Shown: positions 8,673-18,737, counted from the stretch's first letter. The stretch: 64,000 nt of DNA from Mycobacterium attenuatum (GCF_900566085.1 NZ_UPHT01000044.1:27263-91262); one strand, 5' to 3'. A program made the numbers and translations. Notes: generated by a model not told the origin, from the sequence alone.

Positions 8673-9416
8673 CTACAGCCGCTCGATGATGGTGGCGTTG
8701 GCCATGCCGCCGCCTTCGCGCATCGTCTGCAGCCCGTAGCACCCGCCATGCTGGTGCGGCGCTTTGACCAGCGTGGTCATGATCCGGGCGCCGCTGGCCC
8801 CAGTGGGTGGCCGATCGCGATGGCCCCGCCGTTGACGTTCGTTTTGGCCAAGTCTGCGCCGGTGTCCTGCGCCCAGGCCAGCACGACCGGCGCGAACGCC
8901 TCGTTCACCTCGAACAGGTCGACGTCGGCCAGTGTCAAACCGGCTCGGCGCACCACCTTTTCGGTGGCCGAAATGACCCGGTCAGCATGTGGAGCGGGTC
9001 CGGGCCCACCACCGTCGCGGTGTGGATGCGCGCCAGCGGGCGCAGACCGAGCTTGGCGGCGGCGTCGCTGGTGGTGACCAATACGGCGGCACTGCCGTCG
9101 GACAGCGGCGACGAGTTGCCCGGCGTGATTGACTAATTGGTTTGCGGGAAGAAGGTTTTCATCGCCTCGCCGTAGAATGTCGGCTGCAGCCCAGCCAGGG
9201 TCTCGACGGTCGTGCCGGTCGGATGCTTTTGTCGGCGTAAGCCCGGCGACCTGAATCAGCTCGGCGCTGATGCCTTGTGGCACCAGGCCTTCCGGGTAAT
9301 GCAGGGTCATGTCGTCGCCCATCGGGTTGCTCCCCGGCAGCACCGAGCTGCCCACCCGAACCCGGCTCATCGACTCCACACCGCCGGCGATGACGAGGTC
9401 GTAAGCGCCGGACTAG
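8673..9416 (-). pseudogene. Acetyl-CoA acetyltransferase (thiolase) remnant
   Basis: On the minus strand the region reads as thiolase pieces in changing frames. They are [16 protein letters not shown] near 9400-9360, the substrate loop [32 protein letters not shown] near 8800, and the C-terminal GGGMANATIIERL ending at TAG 8673. The active-site Cys region at the N-terminus (about 80-90 residues) is missing, several frameshifts separate the pieces, and an in-frame stop precedes SGAYDLV. It is a truncated, inactive remnant of a beta-oxidation-type thiolase. Its left-hand neighbour is another decayed gene, which suggests an accessory region under reduction. Confidence 0.85.
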
Positions 9417-9486
9417 ACCCCCTGAGCGGCGAAGCGCTCCTCCTCGCGGTTAGCTGAGTATCAACGACTATACCCAGCTGTAGCAG

Positions 9487-9502
9487 GCTGAGCATACTCA
9501 GC
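9487..9502. promoter_or_regulatory. Palindrome upstream of the HxlR-type regulator
   Basis: GCTGAGCATACTCAGC has perfect 6-bp arms (GCTGAG/CTCAGC) and lies 18 bases before the GTG start at 9520. A further GCTGAGTAT half-site lies at 9453-9461. The position suits autoregulation by the encoded winged-helix protein, but there is no direct evidence. Confidence 0.45.
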
Positions 9503-9519
9503 GCAACCTGGACCGGAGG

Positions 9520-10002
9520 GTGATCTTCGTGACAATGCTGGAAGGCCCGCCGGCCAACCGCGATGGTTGGTCTGCAGTGGGGGAATGCCCGATAGAGAAG
9601 ACGATGGCCGTCGTGGGGACCAAGTCCGCGATGCTGATCATGCGCGAGGCCTACTACGGCACCACACGCTTTGACGACTTCGTCCGTCGCGTCGGCATCA
9701 CCAAGGCCGCGACGTCGGCGCGGCTGGCCGAACTGGTGGCCCTCGGACTCCTAGCCCGGCGACCTTATCGCGAGCCCGGACAGCGCAGCCGCGACGAGTA
9801 TGTGCTCACCGACGCCGGGATTGATTTCATGCCGGTGGTTTTTGCGATGTTCCAGTGGGGGAAACGGCATCTCCCGGGCGGCGATCGGCTGGAACTGACG
9901 CATCTGGGCTGCGCCGCCGATGTTCAGATCGAGATGCGTTGCACCAAAGGGCATTCGGTATCGCCCGACGAGCTTGGCATGCGGCTGGTCAAGTCTCCCT
10001 GA
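9520..10002 (+). CDS. HxlR/MarR-like winged-helix transcriptional regulator
   Basis: A 160-residue protein with the HxlR arrangement: CPIEKTMAVVGTKSAMLIMR near residues 23-43, then a helix-turn-helix TRFDDFVRRVGITKAATSAR and the wing DEYVLTDAGI. HxlR proteins bind DNA as dimers and usually control a neighbouring metabolic or detoxification gene. The start could be GTG 9520 or ATG 9535. Its left neighbour is a degenerate thiolase in the opposite direction, so the original target may have been lost. The extra C-terminal tail after the domain holds two cysteines (near 'HLGCAAD' and 'MRCTKG') of unknown role. Confidence 0.85.
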   Translation: MIFVTMLEGPPANRDGWSAVGECPIEKTMAVVGTKSAMLIMREAYYGTTRFDDFVRRVGITKAATSARLAELVALGLLARRPYREPGQRSRDEYVLTDAGIDFMPVVFAMFQWGKRHLPGGDRLELTHLGCAADVQIEMRCTKGHSVSPDELGMRLVKSP

Positions 10003-10981
10003 GTACGCCGAGCAGTCGGCGGGCGGCGGCGGTCCGTCGCGCGGCGGCGCCGGATAAGCCGTCCAACGCGCATTCGGGATCGGCCGGCGGCCCCAGGTGT
10101 CCGCAGCCGCGGGGGCAATCGTGGATCGCCGCGGCCAGATCGGCAAACGCCAACAGCACGTCGCCGGGCTGGATGTGGGCCAACCCGAACGAGCGGATCC
10201 CCGGGGTGTCGATCACCCAGCCGGAACCCTCGCTGCCGGTTTGCAACGGCAAAGCCACCGACTGGGTCGAGGTATGTCGCCCCCTGCCGATATCGGTGAC
10301 CTCTCCGACCGCTCGATCCGCTTCGGGCACAAGACGATTCACCAGCGTCGACTTGCCCACTCCGGAATGCCCGAGCAGCACGGTGATCTTGCCGTCGAGC
10401 AAGTCGGCCACGGCGAGCAGCGGATCGTCACGGCCGGCGGCGACCACCTGCAGATCCAGGTCGACGAACTGTTCGGCGAACGGTTCGGGTGGGGCCAGGT
10501 CGGTCTTGGTCAGGGTCAGTATGGGTGTCAGCCCGCCCGCGTATGCGGCGATCAGCGCCCGGTCGACCAGTCCGGTGCGCGGCGGGGGATCGGCCAGCGC
10601 GACCACGATCAGCAGTTGGTCGGCGTTGGCGACCACCACGCGCTCGGTCGGGTCGGTGTCATCGGCGGTGCGGCGCAACACCGTTCGTCGCGGGCCTCGC
10701 CGGACGATGCGGGCCAGCGTGTCCGGCCGCCCGGACAGGTCGCCTACCACGTCGACGTCGTCTCCGACAACAATGGGCGTGCGGCCCAGCTCGCGGGCTC
10801 GCATGGCGGTGATACGACGATCCGGGTCGCCGCCCACCACGCAACCCCACCGGCCCCGGTCGACGCCGACCACCATGGCGGCCTCGGCGTCGGCGTGTTC
10901 GGGACGGGTTTTCGTCCGGGGCCGCGAGCCGCGGCCGGAGCGAACCTTGACGTGGGATTCGTCGTAGTCGCCGGGCCTCAA
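9989..10981 (-). CDS. rsgA: Ribosome small-subunit-dependent GTPase A (Rv3228-like)
   Basis: A 330-residue circularly permuted GTPase, the same length I recall for Rv3228. It has an N-terminal OB-fold region, TKTD (G4) before [12 protein letters not shown] (G1), then DTPG (G3). A zinc-binding tail of the C-x4-C-x-H-x5-C kind includes [16 protein letters not shown]. RsgA releases the mature 30S subunit after late assembly. The start is TTG 10981, giving LRPGDYDES; it overlaps the aroA stop by two bases, so translation is coupled to aroA. A long basic stretch follows the start ([16 protein letters not shown]). Confidence 0.93.
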   Translation of the reverse strand: MRPGDYDESHVKVRSGRGSRPRTKTRPEHADAEAAMVVGVDRGRWGCVVGGDPDRRITAMRARELGRTPIVVGDDVDVVGDLSGRPDTLARIVRRGPRRTVLRRTADDTDPTERVVVANADQLLIVVALADPPPRTGLVDRALIAAYAGGLTPILTLTKTDLAPPEPFAEQFVDLDLQVVAAGRDDPLLAVADLLDGKITVLLGHSGVGKSTLVNRLVPEADRAVGEVTDIGRGRHTSTQSVALPLQTGSEGSGWVIDTPGIRSFGLAHIQPGDVLLAFADLAAAIHDCPRGCGHLGPPADPECALDGLSGAAARRTAAARRLLGVLRET

Positions 10982-12282
10982 GCGCCGGACTCCGCGACCA
11001 TCTCGGCCCACAGCCGCGGGAATTCCGGCAGCGTCTTGCTGGTGGCACCGATGTCGTCCACCTCGACTCCGGCGACCCGCAATCCGACGATAGCGCCGGC
11101 CATCGCCATCCGATGATCGGCATAGGCACGCCAGAGGCCGGGCCGCAACGGTGTCGCGGTGATCACCAGGCCGTCCGAGGTTTCCCGGCAATCACCGCCC
11201 AGGCGGTTGATCTCGGCGCTCAACGCGGCCAGCCGGTCGGTCTCGTGGCCGCGCAGGTGGGCGATGCCGGTCAGCCGCGACACCGATCCCGGCGTGGCAA
11301 GCGCCGCGAGTGCGGCCACCGAGGGCGTGAGCTCGCCGACATCACGCAGGTCGACGTCGAACCCCCGATACGCCTCGGGGCCCCGCACCTCAAGCATTGA
11401 ATCAATATGTGAGACAACGGCATTGAGCTGACACAGGATGCGCAGGATGTCGGCGGCGGGCTGGACGCTGCTGGCCGGCCAACCGGTGATACGCACCGTG
11501 CCCCCGCTGACCACCGCCGCTGCCAGGAACGCCACCGCATTGGTGAGATCCGGTTCGACGTCCCAATGGCGTGCCTTGACCGCGCCCGGTGCCACCCGCC
11601 AGCGATACGGAACCGAATCATCGACGTCGACGCCGGCCTGGCGCAGCATTGCCACCGTCATCGCGATGTGCGGTGCCGACGGCAGCGCCGCACCGCTGTG
11701 TTGCACGGTCAGGCCCTCGGCAAACGATGCCGCAGACAGCAGCAGGCCCGACACGAACTGCGACGATGCCGATGCATCGATGGCCACCGTGCCACCGGCG
11801 ACCGATCCGGTGCCATGAACGCGGAAGGGCAAACCCGCACCGTCGATCTGGACGCCCAGACCGCGCAGGGCATCCAGCAGCGGCGCGATGGGCCGGGCGC
11901 GGGCCTGCTCGTCGCCGTCGAAGGTGACCACGGCGGCGCTCAGGGCCGCCAGCGGCGGGACGAAACGCAAGACCGTGCCGGCCAGGCCGCAATCCACTCG
12001 GGCGCCGGGACCGGGGTCCAGCCGGCCGCTGACCGTCAGTTCGGCGCCCGTCCCGTCGACGCGCAGGCCCAGAGTTTGCAGCGCTGCGAGCATCAGATCG
12101 GTGTCGCGGCTGCGCAACGCGCCGCTGATAGTCGAGGAGCCTTGCTGTTGCGCGGCCGCCAGCGCGGCCAGCACCAATGTGCGGTTGGTCTGCGATTTCG
12201 AGCCCGGAACGGTCACCGTTGCGCGCACCGGCGCCGGCGTGGATGGGGCCGGCCAGGCCTGCTGGTGGTCGGTGCTGCTCAC
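10978..12282 (-). CDS. aroA: 3-phosphoshikimate 1-carboxyvinyltransferase (EPSP synthase)
   Basis: A 434-residue EPSP synthase of the shikimate pathway, joining shikimate-3-phosphate and phosphoenolpyruvate. Visible signatures are [10 protein letters not shown] near the N-terminus (phosphate binding), the LAGTVLRF loop, [12 protein letters not shown], and YADHRMAMA near the end with the catalytic Asp/His/Arg cluster. GTG 12282 ([13 protein letters not shown]) is chosen because it leaves a normal N-terminal extension before the first domain; other starts are possible. It precedes rsgA with a two-base overlap and is divergent from the SRAP gene, with 54 bp between the starts. Confidence 0.95.
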   Translation of the reverse strand: MSSTDHQQAWPAPSTPAPVRATVTVPGSKSQTNRTLVLAALAAAQQQGSSTISGALRSRDTDLMLAALQTLGLRVDGTGAELTVSGRLDPGPGARVDCGLAGTVLRFVPPLAALSAAVVTFDGDEQARARPIAPLLDALRGLGVQIDGAGLPFRVHGTGSVAGGTVAIDASASSQFVSGLLLSAASFAEGLTVQHSGAALPSAPHIAMTVAMLRQAGVDVDDSVPYRWRVAPGAVKARHWDVEPDLTNAVAFLAAAVVSGGTVRITGWPASSVQPAADILRILCQLNAVVSHIDSMLEVRGPEAYRGFDVDLRDVGELTPSVAALAALATPGSVSRLTGIAHLRGHETDRLAALSAEINRLGGDCRETSDGLVITATPLRPGLWRAYADHRMAMAGAIVGLRVAGVEVDDIGATSKTLPEFPRLWAEMVAESGA

Positions 12283-12336
12283 GGCTACATCCTGCCGTGT
12301 CGGCGGGTGTCGTGGGTACCAGGCACTATGGGAATC

Positions 12337-13104
12337 ATGTGCGGACGATTTGCGGTCACCACCGACCCGGCCCGGCTGGCCGAGAAAATCAAGGCGATCG
12401 ACGAAGCCACCGGGGCCGGGTCCACAGCGGAGGGGCCCAACTACAACGTGGCGCCGACCGACACGATCATGACGGTCGTGGCGCGCCACAGCGAGCCGGA
12501 CGACCAGCCTTCGCGCCGGGTGCGGCTGATGCGCTGGGGTCTTGTTCCGCCGTGGGCCAAGGCCGGGCCGGACGGCGGCCTGCCCGACACCAAGGGCCCG
12601 TTGCTGATCAACGCCCGGGCAGACAAGGTCGCCACGTCGCCCGCGTTCCGTGATTCGGCGCAGCGCAAGCGCTGCCTGGTGCCGATGGACGGCTGGTACG
12701 AATGGCAGACCAATCCCGATGCCGTGCCTGGGCAGAAGGCCGCCAAGACACCGTTCTTTCTGCGCCGCCGCGACGGCGAACCGGTGTTCATGGCCGGATT
12801 GTGGTCGGTGTGGAAGCCGGACAAGAGTGCCGCGCCGCTACTGAGCTGCACGATCATCACCACGGACGCCGTGGGGCCAATGGCCGAGATTCACGACCGG
12901 ATGCCGCTGATGCTGGCCGAATCCGACTGGGACGCCTGGCTGAATCCGGATGCGCCGCTGGATCCCGAGTTAGTGGCCGGTCCGCCGGACGTGCACGACA
13001 TCGAGCAGCGTCGGGTGTCGACATTGGTCAACAGCGTGCGCAACAACGGGCCGGAGCTTATCGAGGCTGCTGAGCGGCAATCGGAGCAGATGAAGCTGCT
13101 GTAA
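12337..13104 (+). CDS. SRAP-domain protein, abasic-site crosslinking (HMCES/YedK family; Rv3226c-like)
   Basis: A 255-residue SOS-response-associated peptidase (SRAP) protein. ATG 12337 is preferred over ATG 12328 because it puts the catalytic cysteine at position 2 (MCGRFAV); it must be exposed by Met removal. Other family residues are visible: the Asn in INARAD, Glu in GWYEW and His in EIHDRMP. In this family Cys2 forms a thiazolidine crosslink with abasic sites in single-stranded DNA and shields forks. It is divergent from aroA, as I recall for Rv3226c and Rv3227. Confidence 0.93.
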   Translation: MCGRFAVTTDPARLAEKIKAIDEATGAGSTAEGPNYNVAPTDTIMTVVARHSEPDDQPSRRVRLMRWGLVPPWAKAGPDGGLPDTKGPLLINARADKVATSPAFRDSAQRKRCLVPMDGWYEWQTNPDAVPGQKAAKTPFFLRRRDGEPVFMAGLWSVWKPDKSAAPLLSCTIITTDAVGPMAEIHDRMPLMLAESDWDAWLNPDAPLDPELVAGPPDVHDIEQRRVSTLVNSVRNNGPELIEAAERQSEQMKLL

Positions 13105-13335
13105 ACGCACCGTGCGCGTGGCCGGGAGGACGGCCTCTTCGGCTGTAGTGCAGAGGTGAAAGCGGTTGTGCAGCTGCGTGATTCGTGATTGAGTGGCCGA
13201 CTTCGAGATGGGCGTTCGGTCAAGCGGCCGCTGGCAAACGCACTGACCGCGCCGCAGCACGGGAATGTTGTCAGCCAACGATGTCGCGCACGGCCTTGTC
13301 TCCCGGCGACAAAGCGGTCGCGGTCGGTGTGGCGT

Positions 13336-14559
13336 TCAAGGCAGTCGCCGCTGAACCTCGAGGGCCAAGCACAACTCGGCGAGTTCCGTGGGGCGCGAGA
13401 GCAACCGGCCGGTCAGTTCCTCGATGCGGCGCAGCCGGTGCCGCACGGTGTTGGGATGGCAAAATATCGTCGCGGCGGCCTGGTTGGCAGAGCCGCCGGC
13501 GCGCAGCCAAGCCTGAAAAGTGTCGAGCAGGGTGGCGCGCTCGTCGTCCGGCAGCCCATCGAGCCGACCCAGCACCGACGACCTGATCTTCGCCATGACA
13601 TCCGGGGCGCTGACCGCCGCGACCGCCAGCGGCGCGTCGTCAAAGACGGCGACGAGCGAATCGTCGGCCGCTTTTCCGGTGACCGCCAGCCGGGCACAGC
13701 GCAACGCGTCGCTGGTTTCGGCCAGTTCGTGATACGGCTGGCTGATTCCCACGCGCGCGGTGGCGGATTGCCGCAGCACCTCGACAAGTACGCCGAGTGT
13801 CTCGGCTGAATCCCGGCCTCGCAGGTGGACAATGCCGACCTGCAACTCCGGCAGCAGCCGCCACGCCGAGCGGATGTCGCGCGCCGAGAGCTTGCTTTCG
13901 ATGGTGGGCAAACCTAACTTTCCGATCGCCGGTAGCTCTGCCGCCACGACAACATACGGCCCCGAAGTGGGTAACCGCAGCAGGTCGGCCGCCTCCCAGA
14001 GGCTGTGCTTGTCAGTGATCCGCCGCGACAACAGCGCTTCGACCAGCGCCGAGCGCTCTTCCTCCAACTCCACAATCTGGGTGGTCAGCTGGTGGCGGTA
14101 AGCGCTGGCCATCGCCTGGGTAAAGATGTCCTGCGCAAGGAATACCCGGGCGGTGGCATCCAGGATCGATTCCGTAGGCATACCTGAGGCGCGTGCCGCG
14201 GCGAGGGTCTGTTCCCAGATGAATCGGAAACCGATTCGGTATGCGGTCATCACCGCCGGCAGCGGCACACCGGCCAGCGCGCGGATCGTGCCGGTGCGCT
14301 CCGCGGGCGAGACGTCCACATCGGCATCACCGGCGAGTGAGTCGAAGACGAACGTGAGGTTTGCCACGCAGCTTTGACGTACCTCATCTTTGGTGACCAC
14401 GCTGCCGTCGCGGTAGGCGTCGATCTCCCGGCACAACAGATCAGCCATCGCGTTACCTAATTCGGTGGCGCGAGAAAGCATGAGCTTGCCAAGTTGGACG
14501 ACGTTCGATTCGGGAGTGGTGTCATCCCGGGCTCGAACCGGATGTCTTGACGCGCTCAT
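13336..14559 (-). CDS. PucR/CdaR-type transcriptional regulator
   Basis: A 407-residue protein. The N-terminal half is an all-helical sensing region of the kind found in RsbR/PucR-like actinobacterial regulators. The C-terminal tail has the PucR helix-turn-helix (DTFQAWLRAGGSANQAAATI, then HPNTVRHRLRRIEELTGR). It is transcribed away from the fadD-phaC-phaZ operon, with 148 bp between the starts, so it is the natural candidate for control of PHA metabolism. The ligand is unknown. It is not part of the M. tuberculosis gene order I recall and probably arrived with the PHA genes. Confidence 0.85.
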   Translation of the reverse strand: MSASRHPVRARDDTTPESNVVQLGKLMLSRATELGNAMADLLCREIDAYRDGSVVTKDEVRQSCVANLTFVFDSLAGDADVDVSPAERTGTIRALAGVPLPAVMTAYRIGFRFIWEQTLAAARASGMPTESILDATARVFLAQDIFTQAMASAYRHQLTTQIVELEEERSALVEALLSRRITDKHSLWEAADLLRLPTSGPYVVVAAELPAIGKLGLPTIESKLSARDIRSAWRLLPELQVGIVHLRGRDSAETLGVLVEVLRQSATARVGISQPYHELAETSDALRCARLAVTGKAADDSLVAVFDDAPLAVAAVSAPDVMAKIRSSVLGRLDGLPDDERATLLDTFQAWLRAGGSANQAAATIFCHPNTVRHRLRRIEELTGRLLSRPTELAELCLALEVQRRLP

Positions 14560-14706
14560 ATGTCGAAACCCTATGTCGTGGACCCGCGAATGGGGATGTG
14601 CGCGGCCACACCGAACTGACCGTCAGATTGTTTTGCTCAACATTGTGACCCACGGCCCGCCGAATGACCATAAGTACACCACCCACGAGCACTCCGGAGG
14701 CACCTG

Positions 14707-16218
14707 ATGGGCACTCTCAGCGACAATCTCGTCGCATCGAAAAACCTTCACCCGCAACGCGTTGCGTTGCGTTTCGATGATTTGCAGTTCACCTTCGGTG
14801 AGTTCGACGCCGCCGCGGCACGGGTGGCGACACTGCTGGAGCGGGCCGGGATCGAGCCGGGCGATCGCGTGGGCGTGATGTTGCCCAATACCCCGGCATT
14901 CGCTATCGCATTCTACGGGATCATGTATCGCGGCGCGGTGGCCGTTCCGATGAACCCGCTGCTGAAGTCCCGTGAGGTGTCCTACTACCTGTCCAACAGC
15001 GGCGCCAAAGCACTCTTCGCGGCACCCGCCTTCGCCGACGAGGCCATCGCCGGCGCCGCCGAGCTGGACGCGCAGTGCTGGCTCGTCGACGACGCAAGGC
15101 TGGCCATGCTGATCGACGACCTGCCCGCCCAGGAGCACCCGATAGGTCGCGACGGCGACGACATTGCAATCATCCTGCATACGTCCGGCACAACGGGAAA
15201 GCCCAAGGGCGCCATGCTCACTCACGCAAGCCTGGGCCGCAACGCCGAGGTCAGCGTTCGCACCCTGATCCAGACGGGGCCAGACGATGTGGTGATGGGA
15301 TGCCTGCCGCTGTTCCACGTCTTCGGTCTGACCTGCGGGCTCAACGCGTCTGTCATCGCCGGTGCGACGTTGACCCTGATTCCGCGGTTCGACCCACGCA
15401 AGGCGCTCGAGGTGATCGAGCGCGACGCCGTCACCGTCTTCCAGGGCGTGCCGACGATGTACTCCGCGCTACTGCGCCTGGCCGCCACCGCCAAACCCGA
15501 AGCGACGCGCAGCCTGCGGGTCTGCGTCTCCGGTGGCGCGGCCCTGCCCGTCCAGGTTCTCACCGAGTTCGAAACAGCCTTCGGCTGCCCCGTTCTCGAG
15601 GGTTACGGACTGTCCGAAAGCTCCCCGGTGGCGGCCTTCAATCATCCGCAGCGACCGCGCAAGGTGGGTTCGATAGGCACACCGATCGAAGGTGTACAGC
15701 TGCGGGTCGTTGACCCGAGCGGGGCCGAGGTTGCGCCGGGGGAGGCCGGCGAGATCCAGATCAAGGGCCACAACGTGATGAAGGGCTACTGGAACTTCCC
15801 GGAGGCGACCGGGGCCACCATCACGCCCGATGGTTGGCTGGCCACCGGGGATGTCGGACGCGTCGACGAGGACGGCTATTTCTACATCGTCGACCGGACC
15901 AAAGACCTGATCATCCGCGGCGGATACAACGTGTATCCCCGCGAGATCGAAGAAGTGCTCTACGAGCATCCGGCGGTGGCCGAGGCTGCCGTCATCGGCT
16001 TCCCGCACGACTCCCTCGGTGAGGAGATCGGCGCCGCGGTCGCGCTCAAACAAGGCGCCGCGGCGGATCCCGACGAATTGCGCGAGTACGTCAAGAGCCG
16101 AGTCGCCGCTTACAAATATCCGCGCCTGGTCTGGCTCGTCGACGCGCTGCCCAAGGGCCCCACCGGCAAGGTCCTCAAACGCGAAATCTCCGTTCCCGCA
16201 ACCGAAAGCACACGATAA
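14707..16218 (+). CDS. Long-chain fatty acid-CoA ligase (FadD-type, AMP-binding)
   Basis: A 503-residue adenylate-forming ligase with TSGTTGKPKGAMLTH (P-loop), the YGLSESSP motif, ATGDVGRVDEDGYF, DRTKDLIIRGGYNVYP and the catalytic lysine region GPTGKVLKRE at the end. It activates a carboxylic acid to its CoA thioester. A strong GGAGG precedes ATG 14707. The downstream phaC starts two bases after its stop. In this setting it probably feeds fatty or hydroxy-fatty acyl-CoA into PHA synthesis, or recaptures monomers released by the depolymerase; that role is inferred from context. Confidence 0.9.
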   Translation: MGTLSDNLVASKNLHPQRVALRFDDLQFTFGEFDAAAARVATLLERAGIEPGDRVGVMLPNTPAFAIAFYGIMYRGAVAVPMNPLLKSREVSYYLSNSGAKALFAAPAFADEAIAGAAELDAQCWLVDDARLAMLIDDLPAQEHPIGRDGDDIAIILHTSGTTGKPKGAMLTHASLGRNAEVSVRTLIQTGPDDVVMGCLPLFHVFGLTCGLNASVIAGATLTLIPRFDPRKALEVIERDAVTVFQGVPTMYSALLRLAATAKPEATRSLRVCVSGGAALPVQVLTEFETAFGCPVLEGYGLSESSPVAAFNHPQRPRKVGSIGTPIEGVQLRVVDPSGAEVAPGEAGEIQIKGHNVMKGYWNFPEATGATITPDGWLATGDVGRVDEDGYFYIVDRTKDLIIRGGYNVYPREIEEVLYEHPAVAEAAVIGFPHDSLGEEIGAAVALKQGAAADPDELREYVKSRVAAYKYPRLVWLVDALPKGPTGKVLKREISVPATESTR

Positions 16219-16220
16219 CC

Positions 16221-17921
16221 ATGGCCGAATTTTCGAAACCAGCTGCCGCGCCCGACGAATTGGCGGCACCGCTGGACCTGTTGCTCACGAGCGCCACCCG
16301 GCCGTTTGCCAGCCGGATGATGCCCGACGCCACCTGGGCCCGCCTCGGCGCCAACCTTGCCCAACGTCCCGGCGCCGTCGCCGGTCGCACTGCCACGCTT
16401 GCCCGCGAGCTTGGCAGCATTGCGGCCGGAAAGTCCCACCGTGCCCCGGGGCGAGCCGACAAGCGCTTCAGTGACGTTGCCTGGCAACAGAATCCGCTGC
16501 TGCACCGGGTGATGCAGGCCTATCTTGCCGGTGCCGAGACGGCCGAAGGGTTGCTTGCCGACGCTGAGTTGGATTGGCGCGACCAAGAGAAGATGCAGTT
16601 CGTCGTCGACAACCTGGTAGAGGGACTGGCGCCCAGCAACAACCCGCTGATCAGTCCGCTGGGCTGGAAGGCTCTGATCGACACGGGGGGCCTGAGCGCG
16701 GTGCGGGGCGTGCGGGCTTTTGTGCGAGACATGCTGTCCAAGCCGCGCGTGCCGTCGATGGTCGAGCCCGATGCCTTCGTGGTGGGCGAGACCGTCGCCA
16801 TCACCAAGGGAGCGGTGGTCCTGCAAACCTCGATGTTCGAATTGATCCAGTACACCCCGCAGACAGCCAAGGTGCGGAGCATTCCGTTGCTCATGGTGCC
16901 GCCGGTGATCAACAAGTTCTACATCATGGACATCGCACCGGGGCGCAGCATGATCGAGTACTTCCTGCAGCAGGGCCAACAGGTGTTTGCCATTTCATGG
17001 CGTAATCCTCAGGCGCGCCACCGGGATTGGGGTTTCGACGCCTATGGCGGGGCGATCGTGGCGGCAATGGACGCGGTCCAGAACATCGCCGGCACAGACA
17101 GCGTGCACCTGATGGCCAGTTGCTCGGGCGGCATCATCGCGGCGATGACGGCGGCCCACCTCGCCCATATCGGCGAGGCCGATCGGGTGGCCGGTCTTAC
17201 TCTGGCCGTCACCGTGCTGGACGAGACTCGCGCCGGCTTCGCCGCCGCGGCCATGAGCGATCGCGCAGCGCAGACGGCTATTCGAGTTTCGGCCAGGAAG
17301 GGCTACCTGGACGGGCGGGACATGGCCGAGATGTTTGCCTGGCTGCGACCGACCGACCTGGTGTGGCGGTACTGGGTGAACAACTATGTGCAGGGCCGCA
17401 AGCCGGCAGCCTTCGACGTGTTGTTCTGGAACGCCGACACCACCCGGATGGCTGCGGCACTGCATCGCGACATGGTGCTCATGGGGCTGCGCAATGCGCT
17501 GGTGACGCCCGGCGCGGTCACCATGCTGGGCAGCCCCGTAGATCTGGCCGACATCACCTCCGACGCGTATGTGATCGGCGGCGTTGCAGACCACATCTCG
17601 CCGTGGCAGGCCACCTATCGCAGCGCGCGGCTGCTGGGCAGCAAGGACAATCGTTACGTCCTGTCCACCAGCGGCCACATCGCCGCTCTGGTCAACCCGC
17701 CGGGAAATCCTAAGGCGTCGTTCCGGACGGATCTGGTCGATGCGGAGAAGCCCGAAGAGTGGCTCGAGGCTGCGCAGCAGTCCGCGGGGTCCTGGTGGCC
17801 CGACTACGTGAGCTGGCTCGCCGAGCGCAGCGGCCCGGAGGTCGACGCCCCCAAAGCGCTTGGCGGGCATGGTCTGCCACCGCTCGGGCCGGCGCCGGGC
17901 ACCTATGTGAAGGAGAAGTGA
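16221..17921 (+). CDS. phaC: Poly(3-hydroxyalkanoate) synthase
   Basis: A 566-residue PhaC. The lipase-like box reads MASCSGG with nucleophile Cys301, and the rest of the triad is visible as Asp457 (VADHISPW) and His486 (SGHIAALVN). The CSGG form of the box is closer to class II, medium-chain synthases of pseudomonads than to GYCxGG class I enzymes. The enzyme polymerises (R)-3-hydroxyacyl-CoA into intracellular granules. It is tightly coupled to fadD (2-bp gap) and phaZ (3-bp gap). Only a synthase-like chain is present; I see no phasin or PhaA/B gene nearby. Confidence 0.9.
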   Translation: MAEFSKPAAAPDELAAPLDLLLTSATRPFASRMMPDATWARLGANLAQRPGAVAGRTATLARELGSIAAGKSHRAPGRADKRFSDVAWQQNPLLHRVMQAYLAGAETAEGLLADAELDWRDQEKMQFVVDNLVEGLAPSNNPLISPLGWKALIDTGGLSAVRGVRAFVRDMLSKPRVPSMVEPDAFVVGETVAITKGAVVLQTSMFELIQYTPQTAKVRSIPLLMVPPVINKFYIMDIAPGRSMIEYFLQQGQQVFAISWRNPQARHRDWGFDAYGGAIVAAMDAVQNIAGTDSVHLMASCSGGIIAAMTAAHLAHIGEADRVAGLTLAVTVLDETRAGFAAAAMSDRAAQTAIRVSARKGYLDGRDMAEMFAWLRPTDLVWRYWVNNYVQGRKPAAFDVLFWNADTTRMAAALHRDMVLMGLRNALVTPGAVTMLGSPVDLADITSDAYVIGGVADHISPWQATYRSARLLGSKDNRYVLSTSGHIAALVNPPGNPKASFRTDLVDAEKPEEWLEAAQQSAGSWWPDYVSWLAERSGPEVDAPKALGGHGLPPLGPAPGTYVKEK

Positions 17922-17924
17922 GCC

Positions 17925-18737
17925 ATGCCCGGTAGCCACGTCGCGAGCGCGCATGGCGAAGAGCTCTATCTGTGCGTGGGGGGCCAGCGGATCCGAGTCA
18001 ACGTACGCCGGGGAACCGGTGTGCCGCTGGTGTTGTGCAACGGAATCGGGGCGAGCCTGGAAGTGCTCGATCCGCTGGTGGAGGAGCTCGACTCCACGGT
18101 CGTCAGATTTGACGTTCCCGGGACCGGCGGATCACCCACATCCGTTCTGCCCTATGGGTTTCCCTACCTCGCCTGGGTGGTGGGGCGGCTGCTGCGCAAG
18201 CTCGACCTGGGGGTGGTGGATGTACTCGGACTGTCCTGGGGAGGCGCCTTGGCGCAGCAATTCGCCTTTCAGAATCCTCGTCGATGCCGCCGGCTGGTGC
18301 TGGTCGCGACGGGCACGGGGGTGGTCATGGTTCCCGGCCACCCCCGGGTTCTGGCGAAAATGCTTACTCCGCGCCGGTTTTCGGACCCCAACTACGCGGC
18401 GTCCATTGCCGCCGAACTCTACGGCGGAACCGTCCGCGCCCACGGTGACGACGTGGCGGCACTGTTCGTGCGGCAGTTGCGGGCAGGATCGAGGGTCGGC
18501 TACCTGCACCAGCTGCTGGCCGGGTCCGTCTGGACCAGTCTGTTCGCGCTACCGGCGGTACGTCAGGAGACGCTGATCGTGGCGGGCACCGACGATCCGA
18601 TCATTCCGGTTGCCAACGCCCACATCATGAACACCTTGCTGCCGCATTCGCGGCTGCACCTGCATTCCGGCGGTCATATCGACATCGTGCACAACGCGAC
18701 CGAGCTGGCGCCGGTAATCGAGCAGTTCCTGCGCTGA
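17925..18737 (+). CDS. phaZ: Alpha/beta hydrolase, probable PHA depolymerase
   Basis: A 270-residue alpha/beta hydrolase with nucleophile elbow GLSWGGALAQQFA, an Asp in AGTDDPIIPVANA and His in GGHIDIVHN. The GLSWGGALAQQF segment and the GTDDPIIP loop closely resemble intracellular medium-chain PHA depolymerases (PhaZ) of Pseudomonas. The gene starts three bases after phaC, so storage and mobilisation are encoded on one message. A different esterase or hydrolase role cannot be excluded from the fold alone. Confidence 0.8.
   Translation: MPGSHVASAHGEELYLCVGGQRIRVNVRRGTGVPLVLCNGIGASLEVLDPLVEELDSTVVRFDVPGTGGSPTSVLPYGFPYLAWVVGRLLRKLDLGVVDVLGLSWGGALAQQFAFQNPRRCRRLVLVATGTGVVMVPGHPRVLAKMLTPRRFSDPNYAASIAAELYGGTVRAHGDDVAALFVRQLRAGSRVGYLHQLLAGSVWTSLFALPAVRQETLIVAGTDDPIIPVANAHIMNTLLPHSRLHLHSGGHIDIVHNATELAPVIEQFLR

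Noticed and set aside
11566..12336. Long plus-strand open frame upstream of the SRAP gene
   Set aside because: It is antisense to aroA and has no family features. The SRAP start with catalytic Cys2 at 12337 is decisive.
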